64,000 nucleotides of DNA, from NCBI RefSeq assembly GCF_014202945.1, contig NZ_JACHHW010000006.1:1-64000 (forward strand), given 5' to 3'. Position numbers and translations under genes: made by a program. The notes below the pieces were generated by a model. The model searched no databases and was not told the DNA's origin. It was given only the letters and a program-made list of their open reading frames with translations. Positions 15,749 to 24,203 of this stretch are shown one piece after another. Source of the DNA: Zhongshania antarctica. Lineage in GTDB: Bacteria > Pseudomonadota > Gammaproteobacteria > Pseudomonadales > Spongiibacteraceae. How positions within the stretch are numbered: position 1 is the first letter of the stretch; each line of letters opens with the position of its first letter.

Positions 15749-18646
15749 ATGTCTACTATTTTTATCGCTGGCCAACGCTGGATTAGCAACCCGGAGCCCG
15801 ACCTAGGTTTGGGCATTATTCTAGAAGCGCAAAATCGTCGTGTCATTATCGCGTTTCCCGCGGCAGAAGAAGAGCGCACCTACGCGGCTGCCGCTGCCCC
15901 GCTGTCCAGAGTGCTATTCCAAGTTGGTGATGATATAGACGTACCGGGGCAAGGCCGTCTTGTCGTCACCGAGCTGCAAGAACACAGCGGCTGCTTTGTG
16001 TATTTTGCGAAAGACGAAAACGGTGACATTCATCCCGTGCCTGAGCAAATTCTGAGCGCCAACATCAAGCTCAGCAATGCCAAAGAACGCCTACTGGCGG
16101 GTCAAGTTGAACACCACCGCCGCTTTGAACTTCGCGCCGCTACGCTAGAACAGCAAAATACCTGCAAAGCCGCCAGCACCTTGGGCTTGCTCGGTCCCCG
16201 AGTTCAACTTCTACCCCATCAGCTGTACATCGCCGCAGAAGTTGCCAGCCGCGCCGCGCCGCGGGTATTGCTCGCCGATGAAGTGGGTTTGGGTAAAACC
16301 ATCGAAGCGGGCCTCATTATTCACCAGCTTCTGCTGTTGGAGCGCGCCAAGCGCGTACTAATACTGCTACCAGACAGCCTGGTACACCAGTGGCTGGTCG
16401 AGATGTTGCGCCGCTTCAACCTGAAATTTAGTATTTTCAATGAAGCCCGCTGCCAGCAAATTGACCAGTACGAAGACGACCCAAGCAGCATATTCTTTGA
16501 CGAAGAAGAGTCCAAAGAAAAAGAAGAGAACCCCTTTGAAGAAGCCCAGCTGGTCATTTGCCCGCTGAGCTGGATCAGCTCCCACGATCGCCGCCAAGGC
16601 CAGCTCATGGAAGCCGGTTGGGACGTACTCGTGGTTGACGAAGCCCACCACCTGCACTGGCAGGAAGACGGCAGCAGCTCCGCCGAATACCAATTGGTCG
16701 AACGCCTCAGCGCCGAGATACCCAGCGTACTGCTGCTGACTGCAACCCCAGAAAATGCCGGTATCGACGGCCACTTCGCCCGGTTGCGCTTGCTCGACCC
16801 GGCGCGCTACCCAAGTTTAGAGGCGTTTCGCGCTGAGCAAAATCAATACGAGGGCATTAGCGAGCTAATTCAAGGCTTGCTCGACAGCCCCGCCGAATCA
16901 TTGGCCGACGCTGGCTTCACCGCGAAACTCAGCGAACTGCTCGAGCCAAAGCAACTCGCCGCCCTAGCAAGTCATGCCGACACCGACACGATTGAAAAAG
17001 TAGTGCGCGACCTGCTTGACCGCTTCGGCACCGGCCGCATGTTATTCCGTAATACTCGCGCATCGGTAGGCGGTTTTCCACAGCGCGTCTTACATGAACA
17101 CCCCCTCGACGCACCAGCAGAATACCAAGCTGCACTCGGCCTCGTCGACGAAGAGTCGGCACTGCACCCGGAGCTCTTATTGGGGGATGCATGGATTAAA
17201 CTCGACCCCCGCGTAAGCTGGGTAGAGAAATTCTTGCTGCAACACCCCGACGACAAAGTCCTACTGATTTGCAGCGGCAAGAACACCGCCCAAGACTTGG
17301 AATTACAACTGCGAGTCCGCCGCGGCATCGCCAGCGCACTCTTCATTGAAGATCTTAGCCTCATTGAGCGCGATCGCGCCGCCGCCTATTTTGCCGACCC
17401 CGAAGACGGCGCCCAAGTGCTGATCTGTTCAGAAATTGGCAGCGAAGGCCGCAACTTCCAGTTCGCCCAGCATTTGATCTTATTCGACCTGCCGCTTAAT
17501 CCAGACTTGCTAGAACAGCGCATTGGCCGCTTAGATCGCATCGGCCAACTCGGCGACGTTAATCTGCATGTACCCTATTACCAAGGCAGCGGCCAAGATA
17601 AATTACTGAGCTGGTATCGCGATGCACTGGCCATCTTTAGCCAGCCCTGCACCGTCGGCAACGCCCTAATGTTAGAGTTTGGCCGCGAGCTTCTCGACGC
17701 TCTTGCTGGCACCACCCGCAATGACGCCTTCGCTGAGCTAATTAGTCGCGCCGCGAGCAAGTCAGAAGAACTACAGATTAGCCTGCGCAATGGTCGCAAC
17801 CGCTTGCTGGAATTAAACTCCTGCAACCCAGCGCGCGCAGCCGAGTTAATTAGCTCATTAGAAACCGAGCAGCGCAGCGACAGCCTCGCCGAGTATGTGA
17901 ATATTCTCTCTGACCAATTTGGTTTAGTGCACGAAGACCACAGCGACAATGCCGTGATTTTGCGCCCCGGCGACCACATGATTACCGAGGCATTCCCGCA
18001 TTTGCCAGAAGACGGCATTACCGGCACCTTCGACCGCGACCGCGCACTAAGCCGCGAAGACATGGCCTACTTCAGCTGGGAACATCCGCTGATTAGCGGT
18101 GGTATGGACCTCATTATGTCCAGCGACTTTGGCAGCGCCACCGTTTGCACCATCGCCGTTAAAGGCTTAAAAGCCGGCACCCTATTATTAGAAGCGCTGT
18201 ACAGCCCGGCCCTACAAGCGCCGCCGTGGTTGCAACTGCCCCGCTACTTACCGGCCCAGAGTTTCCGCCTCGTGGTCGACCACCAGCAGCGCAACCTCAC
18301 CGCCAGTGTTGCTCATAAAAAATTAAACCAGCTCGCCCAAGGCATTAAAAAGACAGTCATGCCCGCCTTGCTCAGAGAAGTGCGCCCCAGCTTAACCGCC
18401 ATGCTGCCGAATGTAGAAGCACTGGCCGAAGCCGCCGCCAAAGAGTGGATCAGCACTGCTCTAGACAATTACGGTAAAGATCGCAGCGCCGAGCGTCAAC
18501 GTCTGCAAGCATTAATGAATCGCAATCCCCACATCAGCCCCGCTGAACTGGAAAGCTTTGACGCAGAAACACTACTAGGCAAAGATGCCCTAGCAGCAAT
18601 GCAACTCAATATGTCGGCGCTGCGCCTTGCTATTGTTAGCCAATAA
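15749..18646 (+). CDS. rapA: RNA polymerase-associated ATPase RapA
   Basis: Swi2/Snf2-family ATPase that binds RNA polymerase and promotes its recycling after transcription. The 965-aa product matches the usual RapA length (about 968). N-terminal Tudor-like domains begin FIAGQRWISNPEPDLGLG. Helicase motifs I (ADEVGLGKTIEAG, around 180) and II (VVDEAHHL, around 296) follow, then motif III LLTATPE and the second RecA lobe with EQRIGRLDRIGQ. I chose the ATG at 15749 because homologues begin MxxFxxGQRW. A longer in-frame start at 15692 would add 19 unrelated residues. It is divergent from the sensor kinase gene and is followed 29 nt later by a small gene. Confidence 0.96.
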   Translation: MSTIFIAGQRWISNPEPDLGLGIILEAQNRRVIIAFPAAEEERTYAAAAAPLSRVLFQVGDDIDVPGQGRLVVTELQEHSGCFVYFAKDENGDIHPVPEQILSANIKLSNAKERLLAGQVEHHRRFELRAATLEQQNTCKAASTLGLLGPRVQLLPHQLYIAAEVASRAAPRVLLADEVGLGKTIEAGLIIHQLLLLERAKRVLILLPDSLVHQWLVEMLRRFNLKFSIFNEARCQQIDQYEDDPSSIFFDEEESKEKEENPFEEAQLVICPLSWISSHDRRQGQLMEAGWDVLVVDEAHHLHWQEDGSSSAEYQLVERLSAEIPSVLLLTATPENAGIDGHFARLRLLDPARYPSLEAFRAEQNQYEGISELIQGLLDSPAESLADAGFTAKLSELLEPKQLAALASHADTDTIEKVVRDLLDRFGTGRMLFRNTRASVGGFPQRVLHEHPLDAPAEYQAALGLVDEESALHPELLLGDAWIKLDPRVSWVEKFLLQHPDDKVLLICSGKNTAQDLELQLRVRRGIASALFIEDLSLIERDRAAAYFADPEDGAQVLICSEIGSEGRNFQFAQHLILFDLPLNPDLLEQRIGRLDRIGQLGDVNLHVPYYQGSGQDKLLSWYRDALAIFSQPCTVGNALMLEFGRELLDALAGTTRNDAFAELISRAASKSEELQISLRNGRNRLLELNSCNPARAAELISSLETEQRSDSLAEYVNILSDQFGLVHEDHSDNAVILRPGDHMITEAFPHLPEDGITGTFDRDRALSREDMAYFSWEHPLISGGMDLIMSSDFGSATVCTIAVKGLKAGTLLLEALYSPALQAPPWLQLPRYLPAQSFRLVVDHQQRNLTASVAHKKLNQLAQGIKKTVMPALLREVRPSLTAMLPNVEALAEAAAKEWISTALDNYGKDRSAERQRLQALMNRNPHISPAELESFDAETLLGKDALAAMQLNMSALRLAIVSQ

Positions 18647-18675
18647 ACGCACGCCTATTTAACGCTGGAGAAAAT

Positions 18676-18960
18676 ATGTATTTGTTTTCTATTAATGCCA
18701 TCGCCAAAACTAGCCACGGTGAATTCACCGCTGGCGAATCAGCACCGTTTATTGTTTATATCGATTTCAAAGACATGTTCGGTGCAGAGAATCTAGCTAA
18801 GTTATTTGTCATGGCCGAGGGCTTCACCAAGGTTGAGATTGAAAAACGCAAACTCATCGACAATGCCCATATCCCAGACAATCCGGCGCTAGCAAAAGAT
18901 CCCCAGATAATCGAAGCCCTCGCCAAGGGTTATTGCGTGCAGGCGTTTAGCGCGCACTGA
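18676..18960 (+). CDS. Conserved-looking small cytoplasmic protein downstream of rapA
   Basis: A 94-aa protein with no signal peptide or membrane segment, mixed alpha/beta character and one Cys near the C-terminus (KGYCVQAFSAH). A GGAG ribosome binding site precedes the ATG at good spacing, and the gene starts 29 nt after rapA, so it is probably cotranscribed with it. The segment YIDFKDMFGAENLAKLFVMAEGF looks folded and globular. Family not recognised; no function proposed. Confidence 0.7.
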   Translation: MYLFSINAIAKTSHGEFTAGESAPFIVYIDFKDMFGAENLAKLFVMAEGFTKVEIEKRKLIDNAHIPDNPALAKDPQIIEALAKGYCVQAFSAH

Positions 18961-18988
18961 TTAGAAGTACCTTTACCAAATGTTAAAC

Positions 18989-19029
18989 GACGCAAAAGCC
19001 CCTTTTTCAATAAGCTGTGCTTTTGCGTC
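18989..19029. terminator. Bidirectional terminator-like hairpin between convergent genes
   Basis: An 11-bp perfect inverted repeat, GACGCAAAAGC (18989-18999) and GCTTTTGCGTC (19019-19029), encloses a 19-nt loop containing a T5 run. It sits between the convergent small gene after rapA and the SDR gene. The A/T runs within the arms fit termination in both directions. Confidence 0.55.
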
Positions 19030-19044
19030 TAATACCACTTCAAA

Positions 19045-19815
19045 TCAACGCGCCGTATACCCCCCATCCATAATCAATTCCGACCCTGTCATATAGCTCG
19101 CATCATCTGACGCTAGAAATACAATACCCTTGGCAATTTCAGCTGCTTCGGCCATGCGTCCCATTGGGATACTCGCGACTACACGCTGGGCGAATGCCTC
19201 GGCATCGCTCGTGCTTAGGCGCGACAGTGCACCGCTCACCAGCGGTGTTGCCACATAGCCAGGATGCACAGAATTAACGCGTATGCCGTAGTCTTTATCG
19301 GCACAGTACAAAGCCACCGATTTGGTGAACGCGCGCACCGCACCTTTGCTGGCGTTGTAAGCCGGTAGCATTGGGTCGCCGACGATACCTTCTATTGATG
19401 AAATATTAACAATGCTGCCGCCCGATGCTTTCATTACCCGAATTGCTTCGCGAGTACCCAGGAAAACCGCGTCGTTATTGATGGTATTGGTTTTACGCCA
19501 GCCCTCGAGGGTTTCATCTTCAATGCCACAGATATTGGCGATACCGGCGTTATTAATGAGTATTTGCAAGCGGCCAAAGCGCGCAACAATGTCACTAACC
19601 ACTCTATGCCACCGGGATTCATCGCAAACATCTAAGCGCATAAACACGGCCTGATGACCCGCCGCAATGAGTTCATTTGCAACGCGATTGCCGGCGGCTT
19701 CATCAATATCACTCACCACCACAATCGCGCCTGCCGCTGCCAAGCCCTTGCAGGTCGCCTCGCCAATACCAACGCCAGCGCCGGTCACCAACGCCACTTT
19801 ATCGTTACAATCCAT
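19045..19815 (-). CDS. Short-chain dehydrogenase/reductase (SDR), second of a pair
   Basis: Classical SDR (256 aa) that would oxidise a hydroxyl or reduce a keto group using NAD(P). Seen: the cofactor motif TGAGVGIG near the N-terminus, an NNAGI motif, the catalytic Ser in NISSIEG and the catalytic YNASK pair near residue 152, and a C-terminal YMTGSELIMDGGYTAR. The ATG at 19815 has a GGAGG ribosome binding site 6 nt upstream and is preferred to a start at 19854, which would overlap the preceding gene by 26 nt. Its sequence parallels the upstream SDR, indicating an old duplication. An Asp in VVSDID after the second strand suggests NAD preference. Likely acts on a hydroxyacyl or alicyclic alcohol intermediate of the adjoining acyl-CoA pathway. 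Confidence 0.9.
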   Translation of the reverse strand: MDCNDKVALVTGAGVGIGEATCKGLAAAGAIVVVSDIDEAAGNRVANELIAAGHQAVFMRLDVCDESRWHRVVSDIVARFGRLQILINNAGIANICGIEDETLEGWRKTNTINNDAVFLGTREAIRVMKASGGSIVNISSIEGIVGDPMLPAYNASKGAVRAFTKSVALYCADKDYGIRVNSVHPGYVATPLVSGALSRLSTSDAEAFAQRVVASIPMGRMAEAAEIAKGIVFLASDDASYMTGSELIMDGGYTAR

Positions 19816-19828
19816 ACAACCTCCAAGA

Positions 19829-20650
19829 TTATGCAGCGCAAAAGCCGCCATCAACCGTTAGCTCAATTCCCGTTACATAGGAGCTGGCATCCGACGCCAA
19901 AAATAAGGCCGCATTGGCAATGTCTTGCACATTACCGAGCCGTCCCATAGGGATCATCGCAGACTTCAGCAGCGCCGCCGCCTCATCAACATTGGCAACA
20001 ACGCCAATGTCGACAAAGTCTTGCAAGGCCTGGTCACCCATTGCTGTTTCAATCAACCCCGGATGCAGCGAGTTAACCCGCACACCATAACCAAATTTAG
20101 CGAACTCAACCGCGCTGTGCTTACTCAAGGAACGCACTGCGCCTTTGGTTGCGCCATAGATGCTGTGGCCGGGCACCCCCACTAAGCCGGCAATTGACGA
20201 CAAATTGATGATTGATCCGCCGCTACCAAAGCAACCGCCAGGTTTCATGCTCTCCGCCGCAGTGCGAGTGCCGATAAATACAGACTCAATATTAATCTGG
20301 TTAATTTTACTGACTTGGGCAACAGTGTTGTTTTCAAGCATGCCGCCAATATAAATACCGGCATTATTGAGCAAAATATCCCAGCGATTTTTCCAGCCTT
20401 CCAGGGCGATTTTTAACGCCTCCCAATCAGCTTCGCTGGTAACATCTAAACGTATGGCTTTCGCCTGTAAGCCCTCGGCGTTGAGTTCAGCCGCAATGCG
20501 CTCGCAGGCCTCTACATTAATATCGCTGAGCATTACCGCCGCACCGGCCTGTGCAAACATTCGCGCACAAGCCTCGCCAATCCCTGCGCCCGCGCCAGTG
20601 ACAACCGCGACCTTGCCCTCTAAGCCAAACACACCAAGCTTGTTACTCAT
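19829..20650 (-). CDS. Short-chain dehydrogenase/reductase (SDR), first of a pair
   Basis: A 273-aa classical SDR with TGAGAGIGEACA (cofactor glycines), an Asp in MLSDINVEA pointing to NAD, NNAGIYIGG, the catalytic Ser in INLSSIAG, YGATK near residue 163, and C-terminal YVTGIELTVDGGFCAA. It precedes the second SDR gene by 13 nt, so the two form one transcription unit with the reductase gene upstream. Two similar but distinct SDRs in tandem suggest successive or stereospecific oxidations of related substrates. The precise substrate cannot be read from the sequence. Confidence 0.9.
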   Translation of the reverse strand: MSNKLGVFGLEGKVAVVTGAGAGIGEACARMFAQAGAAVMLSDINVEACERIAAELNAEGLQAKAIRLDVTSEADWEALKIALEGWKNRWDILLNNAGIYIGGMLENNTVAQVSKINQINIESVFIGTRTAAESMKPGGCFGSGGSIINLSSIAGLVGVPGHSIYGATKGAVRSLSKHSAVEFAKFGYGVRVNSLHPGLIETAMGDQALQDFVDIGVVANVDEAAALLKSAMIPMGRLGNVQDIANAALFLASDASSYVTGIELTVDGGFCAA

Positions 20651-20718
20651 AACTGTGTCCCTATTATTCTCATTTTACATTTATGCTTGCAGATATTTAT
20701 CGGTAAAAAATACGCTAA

Positions 20719-21711
20719 TTAATCGGCGATTTTCACTACCGCACGTCCGCGAATTTGACCCTGCAAAATTTTACCTGCAGCAGCGGGCACGTCGTCAAAC
20801 GGAATATCCATCGTCAACGCTTCGAGCTTGGCCATGTCTAAATCCTTAGCCAATCGGCGCCACGCTTCTTCGCGTAAAGGCATGGGCGCGTGAACAGAAT
20901 CCACCCCTAATAACGACACATTGCGCAGCGCAAAGGGCATCATATTTCCGGGTAAATCGAGACCCTGCGCCAAACCACAAGCCGTGACAACACCGCTATA
21001 GCTAAGCTGCGCGATGACGTTTGCCAAAGTGTGGCTTCCGCAAGAATCGACCGCCGCAGCCCAGCGAGTGGACTGCATCATTTCGCCGGGCTCAGAAAGC
21101 TCGGCGCGATTGATAACTTCTGTGGCACCAAGGCCTTTCAAGAATTCAGTCTCTTCGACACGACCAGTTGATGCCGTAACCCTATATCCCAACGCCGACA
21201 GCAGGGATATCGCCACAGTTCCAACACCACCTGAGGCGCCGGTAACCAGCACAACGCCAGACTCCGGCACCACGCCAAAACGCTCTAAGCGCATTACCGA
21301 TAACATGGCTGTGTAACCGGCCGTACCAATTGCCATGGCCTGCCGTGTACTGATACCAGCCGGCAATTTCACTAAGTATTCGCCCTTGGTGCGCAAACGC
21401 TGGGTGTAACCCCCATTGTGGGTTTCTGAGCCGCCATAGCCGTTCAATACCACCTTATCACCAATATTAAAGCGCTCGTTATCAGAGCTCACCACAGTAC
21501 CGGCCATATCGATACCGAGTATTAACTTTTCTTTTTGCACAATTGCCACGGCATCACTCATGGCCAAGCCGTCTTTATAATTTAATGTTGAGTATTCAAC
21601 CGCTATTTCGACGTCGCCATCGCCAATCTCAGATGCTGACAACTGTTCAAAACCAACGGCCAACTTACCGTCCTGACGACGCGCCACAAGTGCTTTGTAG
21701 GTCTCATTCAT
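20719..21711 (-). CDS. Medium-chain oxidoreductase, YhdH/AcuI-like (acrylyl-CoA reductase family)
   Basis: A 330-aa zinc-independent MDR of the YhdH/YhfP/AcuI family, which reduces acrylyl-CoA-like enoyl thioesters with NADPH. Diagnostic segments are STLNYKDGLA, GIDMAGTVVSSDN, GDKVVLNGYG, GTAGYTAMLSV, and the nucleotide-binding VLVTGASGGVGTVAISLLSALGY. C-terminal GQIRGRAVVKI is typical. The length equals that of characterised members (about 325-330). It is upstream of the SDR pair and 27 nt downstream of a broken gene on the same strand. In this setting it could saturate an enoyl-CoA or detoxify acrylyl-CoA. The substrate is inferred. Confidence 0.9.
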   Translation of the reverse strand: MNETYKALVARRQDGKLAVGFEQLSASEIGDGDVEIAVEYSTLNYKDGLAMSDAVAIVQKEKLILGIDMAGTVVSSDNERFNIGDKVVLNGYGGSETHNGGYTQRLRTKGEYLVKLPAGISTRQAMAIGTAGYTAMLSVMRLERFGVVPESGVVLVTGASGGVGTVAISLLSALGYRVTASTGRVEETEFLKGLGATEVINRAELSEPGEMMQSTRWAAAVDSCGSHTLANVIAQLSYSGVVTACGLAQGLDLPGNMMPFALRNVSLLGVDSVHAPMPLREEAWRRLAKDLDMAKLEALTMDIPFDDVPAAAGKILQGQIRGRAVVKIAD

Positions 21712-21738
21712 TTTATTTTCCTCGTTATAGATTAAAAA

Positions 21739-22183
21739 TTAATTTCTCAAACTGCGCAGCGCGCCGTTGGTCAAATAACGGTCGTAAATGGCGCTCTCAT
21801 TCACCATCATATTTTGGTCACCACTCATGCTGGCCACTTGCTCTAGGCGTACCATCTTGCCCGATTGCACATCTAATGCGGAAATATGGACCCGCGACCA
21901 GTCCATGCGCTTGCCATCCACCACCCATTTACGCCATCTTCACACAGGCCGCAGGCAGGATCAAAAGAGCGAAATAGTTCACCGTGCGGGGCACCAAGTC
22001 ACCCATCAGCGGTTGCGCATCAATACCAAACGGCGCGGCCTCGGCGTAACGCGCTTTAGCAGAAGCGATAGAGAGAATCTTATCGTGATCGACACCTGGC
22101 GACAAATCGATATCGCGGGTCAACTGCCAGACCTTCGCAAGTGTTTTAGAATTATAAATATCACCGTCTTTTGCTTTCACCAT
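21739..22183 (-). pseudogene. Broken gene with two frameshifts, family not recognised
   Basis: No single frame spans this stretch, but three frames join into one plausible protein of about 148 residues. Frame one runs from ATG 22183 to about 22000 (ending AQPLMGD). A second frame then reads LGAPHGELFRSFDPACGLCEDG to about 21934. A third reads KWVVDGKRMDWSRVHISALD to the stop at 21739. Each junction is repaired by one added base, near 21995-22003 and near 21931-21935. The middle segment's C-x2-C pair and the smooth joins argue for a former real gene rather than chance. The stop lies 27 nt before the YhdH-like gene, so it was probably the first gene of that operon. Sequencing error is possible but would have to occur twice. 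Confidence 0.6.
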
Positions 22184-22194
22184 TAAAGTAAATG

Positions 22195-22228
22195 TTTAAG
22201 GGTTACCCAAATTTGGGTAACCCTTAAA
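22195..22228. repeat. Perfect 34-bp palindrome
   Basis: The half-sequence TTTAAGGGTTACCCAAA is followed directly by its exact reverse complement, giving 34 bp with no mismatch and no spacer. It contains the smaller inverted pair GGGTTACCC / GGGTAACCC. It lies 12 nt upstream of the broken gene's start. It could be an operator for a dimeric regulator, or a hairpin terminator for the acyl-CoA operon 360 nt away, although no T-run follows. Confidence 0.6.
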
Positions 22229-22586
22229 GACTTGAATGAACGGGTCGTCTTTGAGAAGTAAATCAGATAAAATGGTTTTAAGCTCAACATTTTTCAAGCC
22301 CATTGCAAAATACAAAGTGACTATCGCAAACAAAAACCACGCTGGTTTCTATTCTCCAGAACAGCCATTGCTATTCTGTTTCTTATTGCATTCATGAAAT
22401 TTAACTACCCCATACATTGCAAAGAGACACTACTTAAAATCTTTTAGCATTAATTATTATATCGCTAAGAGCGAACCCGCTCTTAAGCAATTCTAAAATC
22501 GATATTAGTCTTGAATAGCAGAATCGGTAATGATTATTACCGACCCTTTCACTGTTTATTTACGACAGTTTTATTTTATTTTTAGT
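22229..22586. other. Noncoding stretch with hairpins between broken gene and ligase operon
   Basis: No convincing coding frame. It holds two perfect 8-bp hairpins, TAAGAGCG/CGCTCTTA with loop AACC (22466-22485) and TCGGTAAT/ATTACCGA with loop GATT (22524-22543). It also has one copy of the CTGTTTATTTACGACAG motif (22552-22568). The stretch is AT-rich compared with the genes around it. Confidence 0.5.
22552..22568. promoter_or_regulatory. AraC-type operator candidate, site 1
   Basis: CTGTTTATTTACGACAG, a 17-bp sequence with CTGT and ACAG ends, matches the site at 26884-26900 at 15 of 17 positions and the site at 31602-31618 at 14 of 17. It lies just beyond the ligase stop codon and upstream of the operon that begins with the broken gene. 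Confidence 0.5.
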
Positions 22587-24191
22587 TTACGAAGCTACGT
22601 CATAAACGTGATTTTTTTGTTCAATAAAAAACTCATAACAAAATCGAGATTGCGGCTTTTCTGAAGCGGTTTTAGGTATTTCAGACATCACCTGTATAAA
22701 GCTCGGTAGGTCGTTACGACCCAGCACTTCTCGACAGTGATTAACCAATATATCGGGATCAAACAATCTCGCTTCCACTGGCACAACGGCGGCGATAATA
22801 TCCTTCTCACCCGGTGCACCGTTCAAAGATGGAATACCGTAAACAAACACGTCTTCTACATTTTCAAACTCAGCAATAATTTTCTCGATTCTGGCGACAT
22901 CAACAAATTCGCCATTGCGACGAATTTCATCACCTTTACGACTATCAAAGTAATACCAACCGTCTTCGTCTTGATGGCCAATGTCACCCATGTACAGAAC
23001 GCCGTCGCGGGTCTTTTTATCCGATGCTTCAGGGTTCTTATAATATTCAACCGCTAGCTTAGGCCCCACTGCAGCCTGAAATACAATCTCACCACGCTGA
23101 CCTGGCGGACAGGTATTACCCTCCTCATCTACAATCCGGGCAATTAAACTTTCTGGTGGTTTGCCAATACTACCGACGGGGCCCGCACCAGGCGGATTAA
23201 ACATCATGCCGCCCTCCGCTGCGCCATAAAATTCAAAGATTTTTACGTCGAATCGCTTACTGAAGTCATGCCAAACTGCACTGGGCATACCGGCACTTAG
23301 AATAAATCGGACCGGGTTATTCGCGTCATTCGCACGCACCGGCTCGCTGTAGATCGCGGTGGTCATGCCCCCCAACAAATTAAACGTTGTACAGCTATAA
23401 GCACGGCAAATATCCCAAAGGCGGGATTTGGTAAATTTACGGCTAATAACACCACGAAGCTCCATTTTCAGGATATTGCCCAAACTAATAAGCTGAGCAT
23501 TGGCATGAGTAAGTGAAAGCCCGGTATAAGGACGGTCATCTGCATTGAGCCCAATCATCGGCCCAATAGATGCGACAGCGTCATAACGAGTGTAGGGAGC
23601 GCGAATGGCTTTAGGGTCGCCGGTGGTACCGGATGTGTAGAGCATTTGCATTGTTTCATCGGCACTTCGCACACGCCCTTCGGCTTCGTTCAGCGCAGCG
23701 TTAGCAATATCACTCCACTTCCGCAAACGGGAATCGCCACCGGGAAGCTTGCTTAACTCACCGCTCTTTAACACCCAGATCCAGCGTATTTGCGGCAAGT
23801 TTTTACATGCGGCCAACACATTGTTTAGGCAATAGTCAGCACATATCACGCCTTTGCAATCGGCCCAGCTAAGCATGTACTCCAAACGCTCACCATTGGT
23901 ACGCGGATCGATAGGCACAAAAACCGTTGCGGCGAGAGAACTACCAACCATGCAATCGACAAATTCAGGATGATTTTGCATAACCAATGCAAAGCTATCG
24001 CCGGGCTCCATACCTTCGGCGCGCAATCCTGAATAGACGCGCTGCCCCTGCACCCAAAGATCCAGATACGTGCGTTTCTCCTGCTCAAAATCTCCACCGG
24101 GGAGCACGTTAACAAAGGTAAGAACATCTAAGTTTGGATTGGAATTTTTCTTATCTTCAATTAAGTTCGAAAATATTCTAAGGTCTCTCAT
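22587..24191 (-). CDS. AMP-forming acyl-CoA synthetase (ligase)
   Basis: A 534-aa member of the ANL superfamily that activates a carboxylic acid to its CoA thioester via an acyl-adenylate. The P-loop MLYTSGTTGDPKAIR is near residues 183-197. The A5 motif is FEFYGAAEGG, the A7 motif LYMGDIG, and the A8 hinge RKGDEIRRNGEFVD. The catalytic C-terminal Lys lies in IPKTASEKPQSRF. Overall it resembles the CaiC/crotonobetaine-CoA ligase-like group rather than long-chain FadD. It follows the thiolase and acyl-CoA dehydrogenase genes with 12-nt gaps, forming a three-gene operon for activation and beta-oxidation of a carboxylated substrate. The substrate is not identifiable. Confidence 0.92.
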   Translation of the reverse strand: MRDLRIFSNLIEDKKNSNPNLDVLTFVNVLPGGDFEQEKRTYLDLWVQGQRVYSGLRAEGMEPGDSFALVMQNHPEFVDCMVGSSLAATVFVPIDPRTNGERLEYMLSWADCKGVICADYCLNNVLAACKNLPQIRWIWVLKSGELSKLPGGDSRLRKWSDIANAALNEAEGRVRSADETMQMLYTSGTTGDPKAIRAPYTRYDAVASIGPMIGLNADDRPYTGLSLTHANAQLISLGNILKMELRGVISRKFTKSRLWDICRAYSCTTFNLLGGMTTAIYSEPVRANDANNPVRFILSAGMPSAVWHDFSKRFDVKIFEFYGAAEGGMMFNPPGAGPVGSIGKPPESLIARIVDEEGNTCPPGQRGEIVFQAAVGPKLAVEYYKNPEASDKKTRDGVLYMGDIGHQDEDGWYYFDSRKGDEIRRNGEFVDVARIEKIIAEFENVEDVFVYGIPSLNGAPGEKDIIAAVVPVEARLFDPDILVNHCREVLGRNDLPSFIQVMSEIPKTASEKPQSRFCYEFFIEQKNHVYDVAS

Positions 24192-24203
24192 ATCCGATCC
24201 TTT

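Noticed and set aside
22195-22228. Terminator of the acyl-CoA ligase operon
   Set aside because: The palindrome has no T-run on the minus strand and lies about 360 nt past the ligase stop, so it is a poor fit as that operon's terminator.
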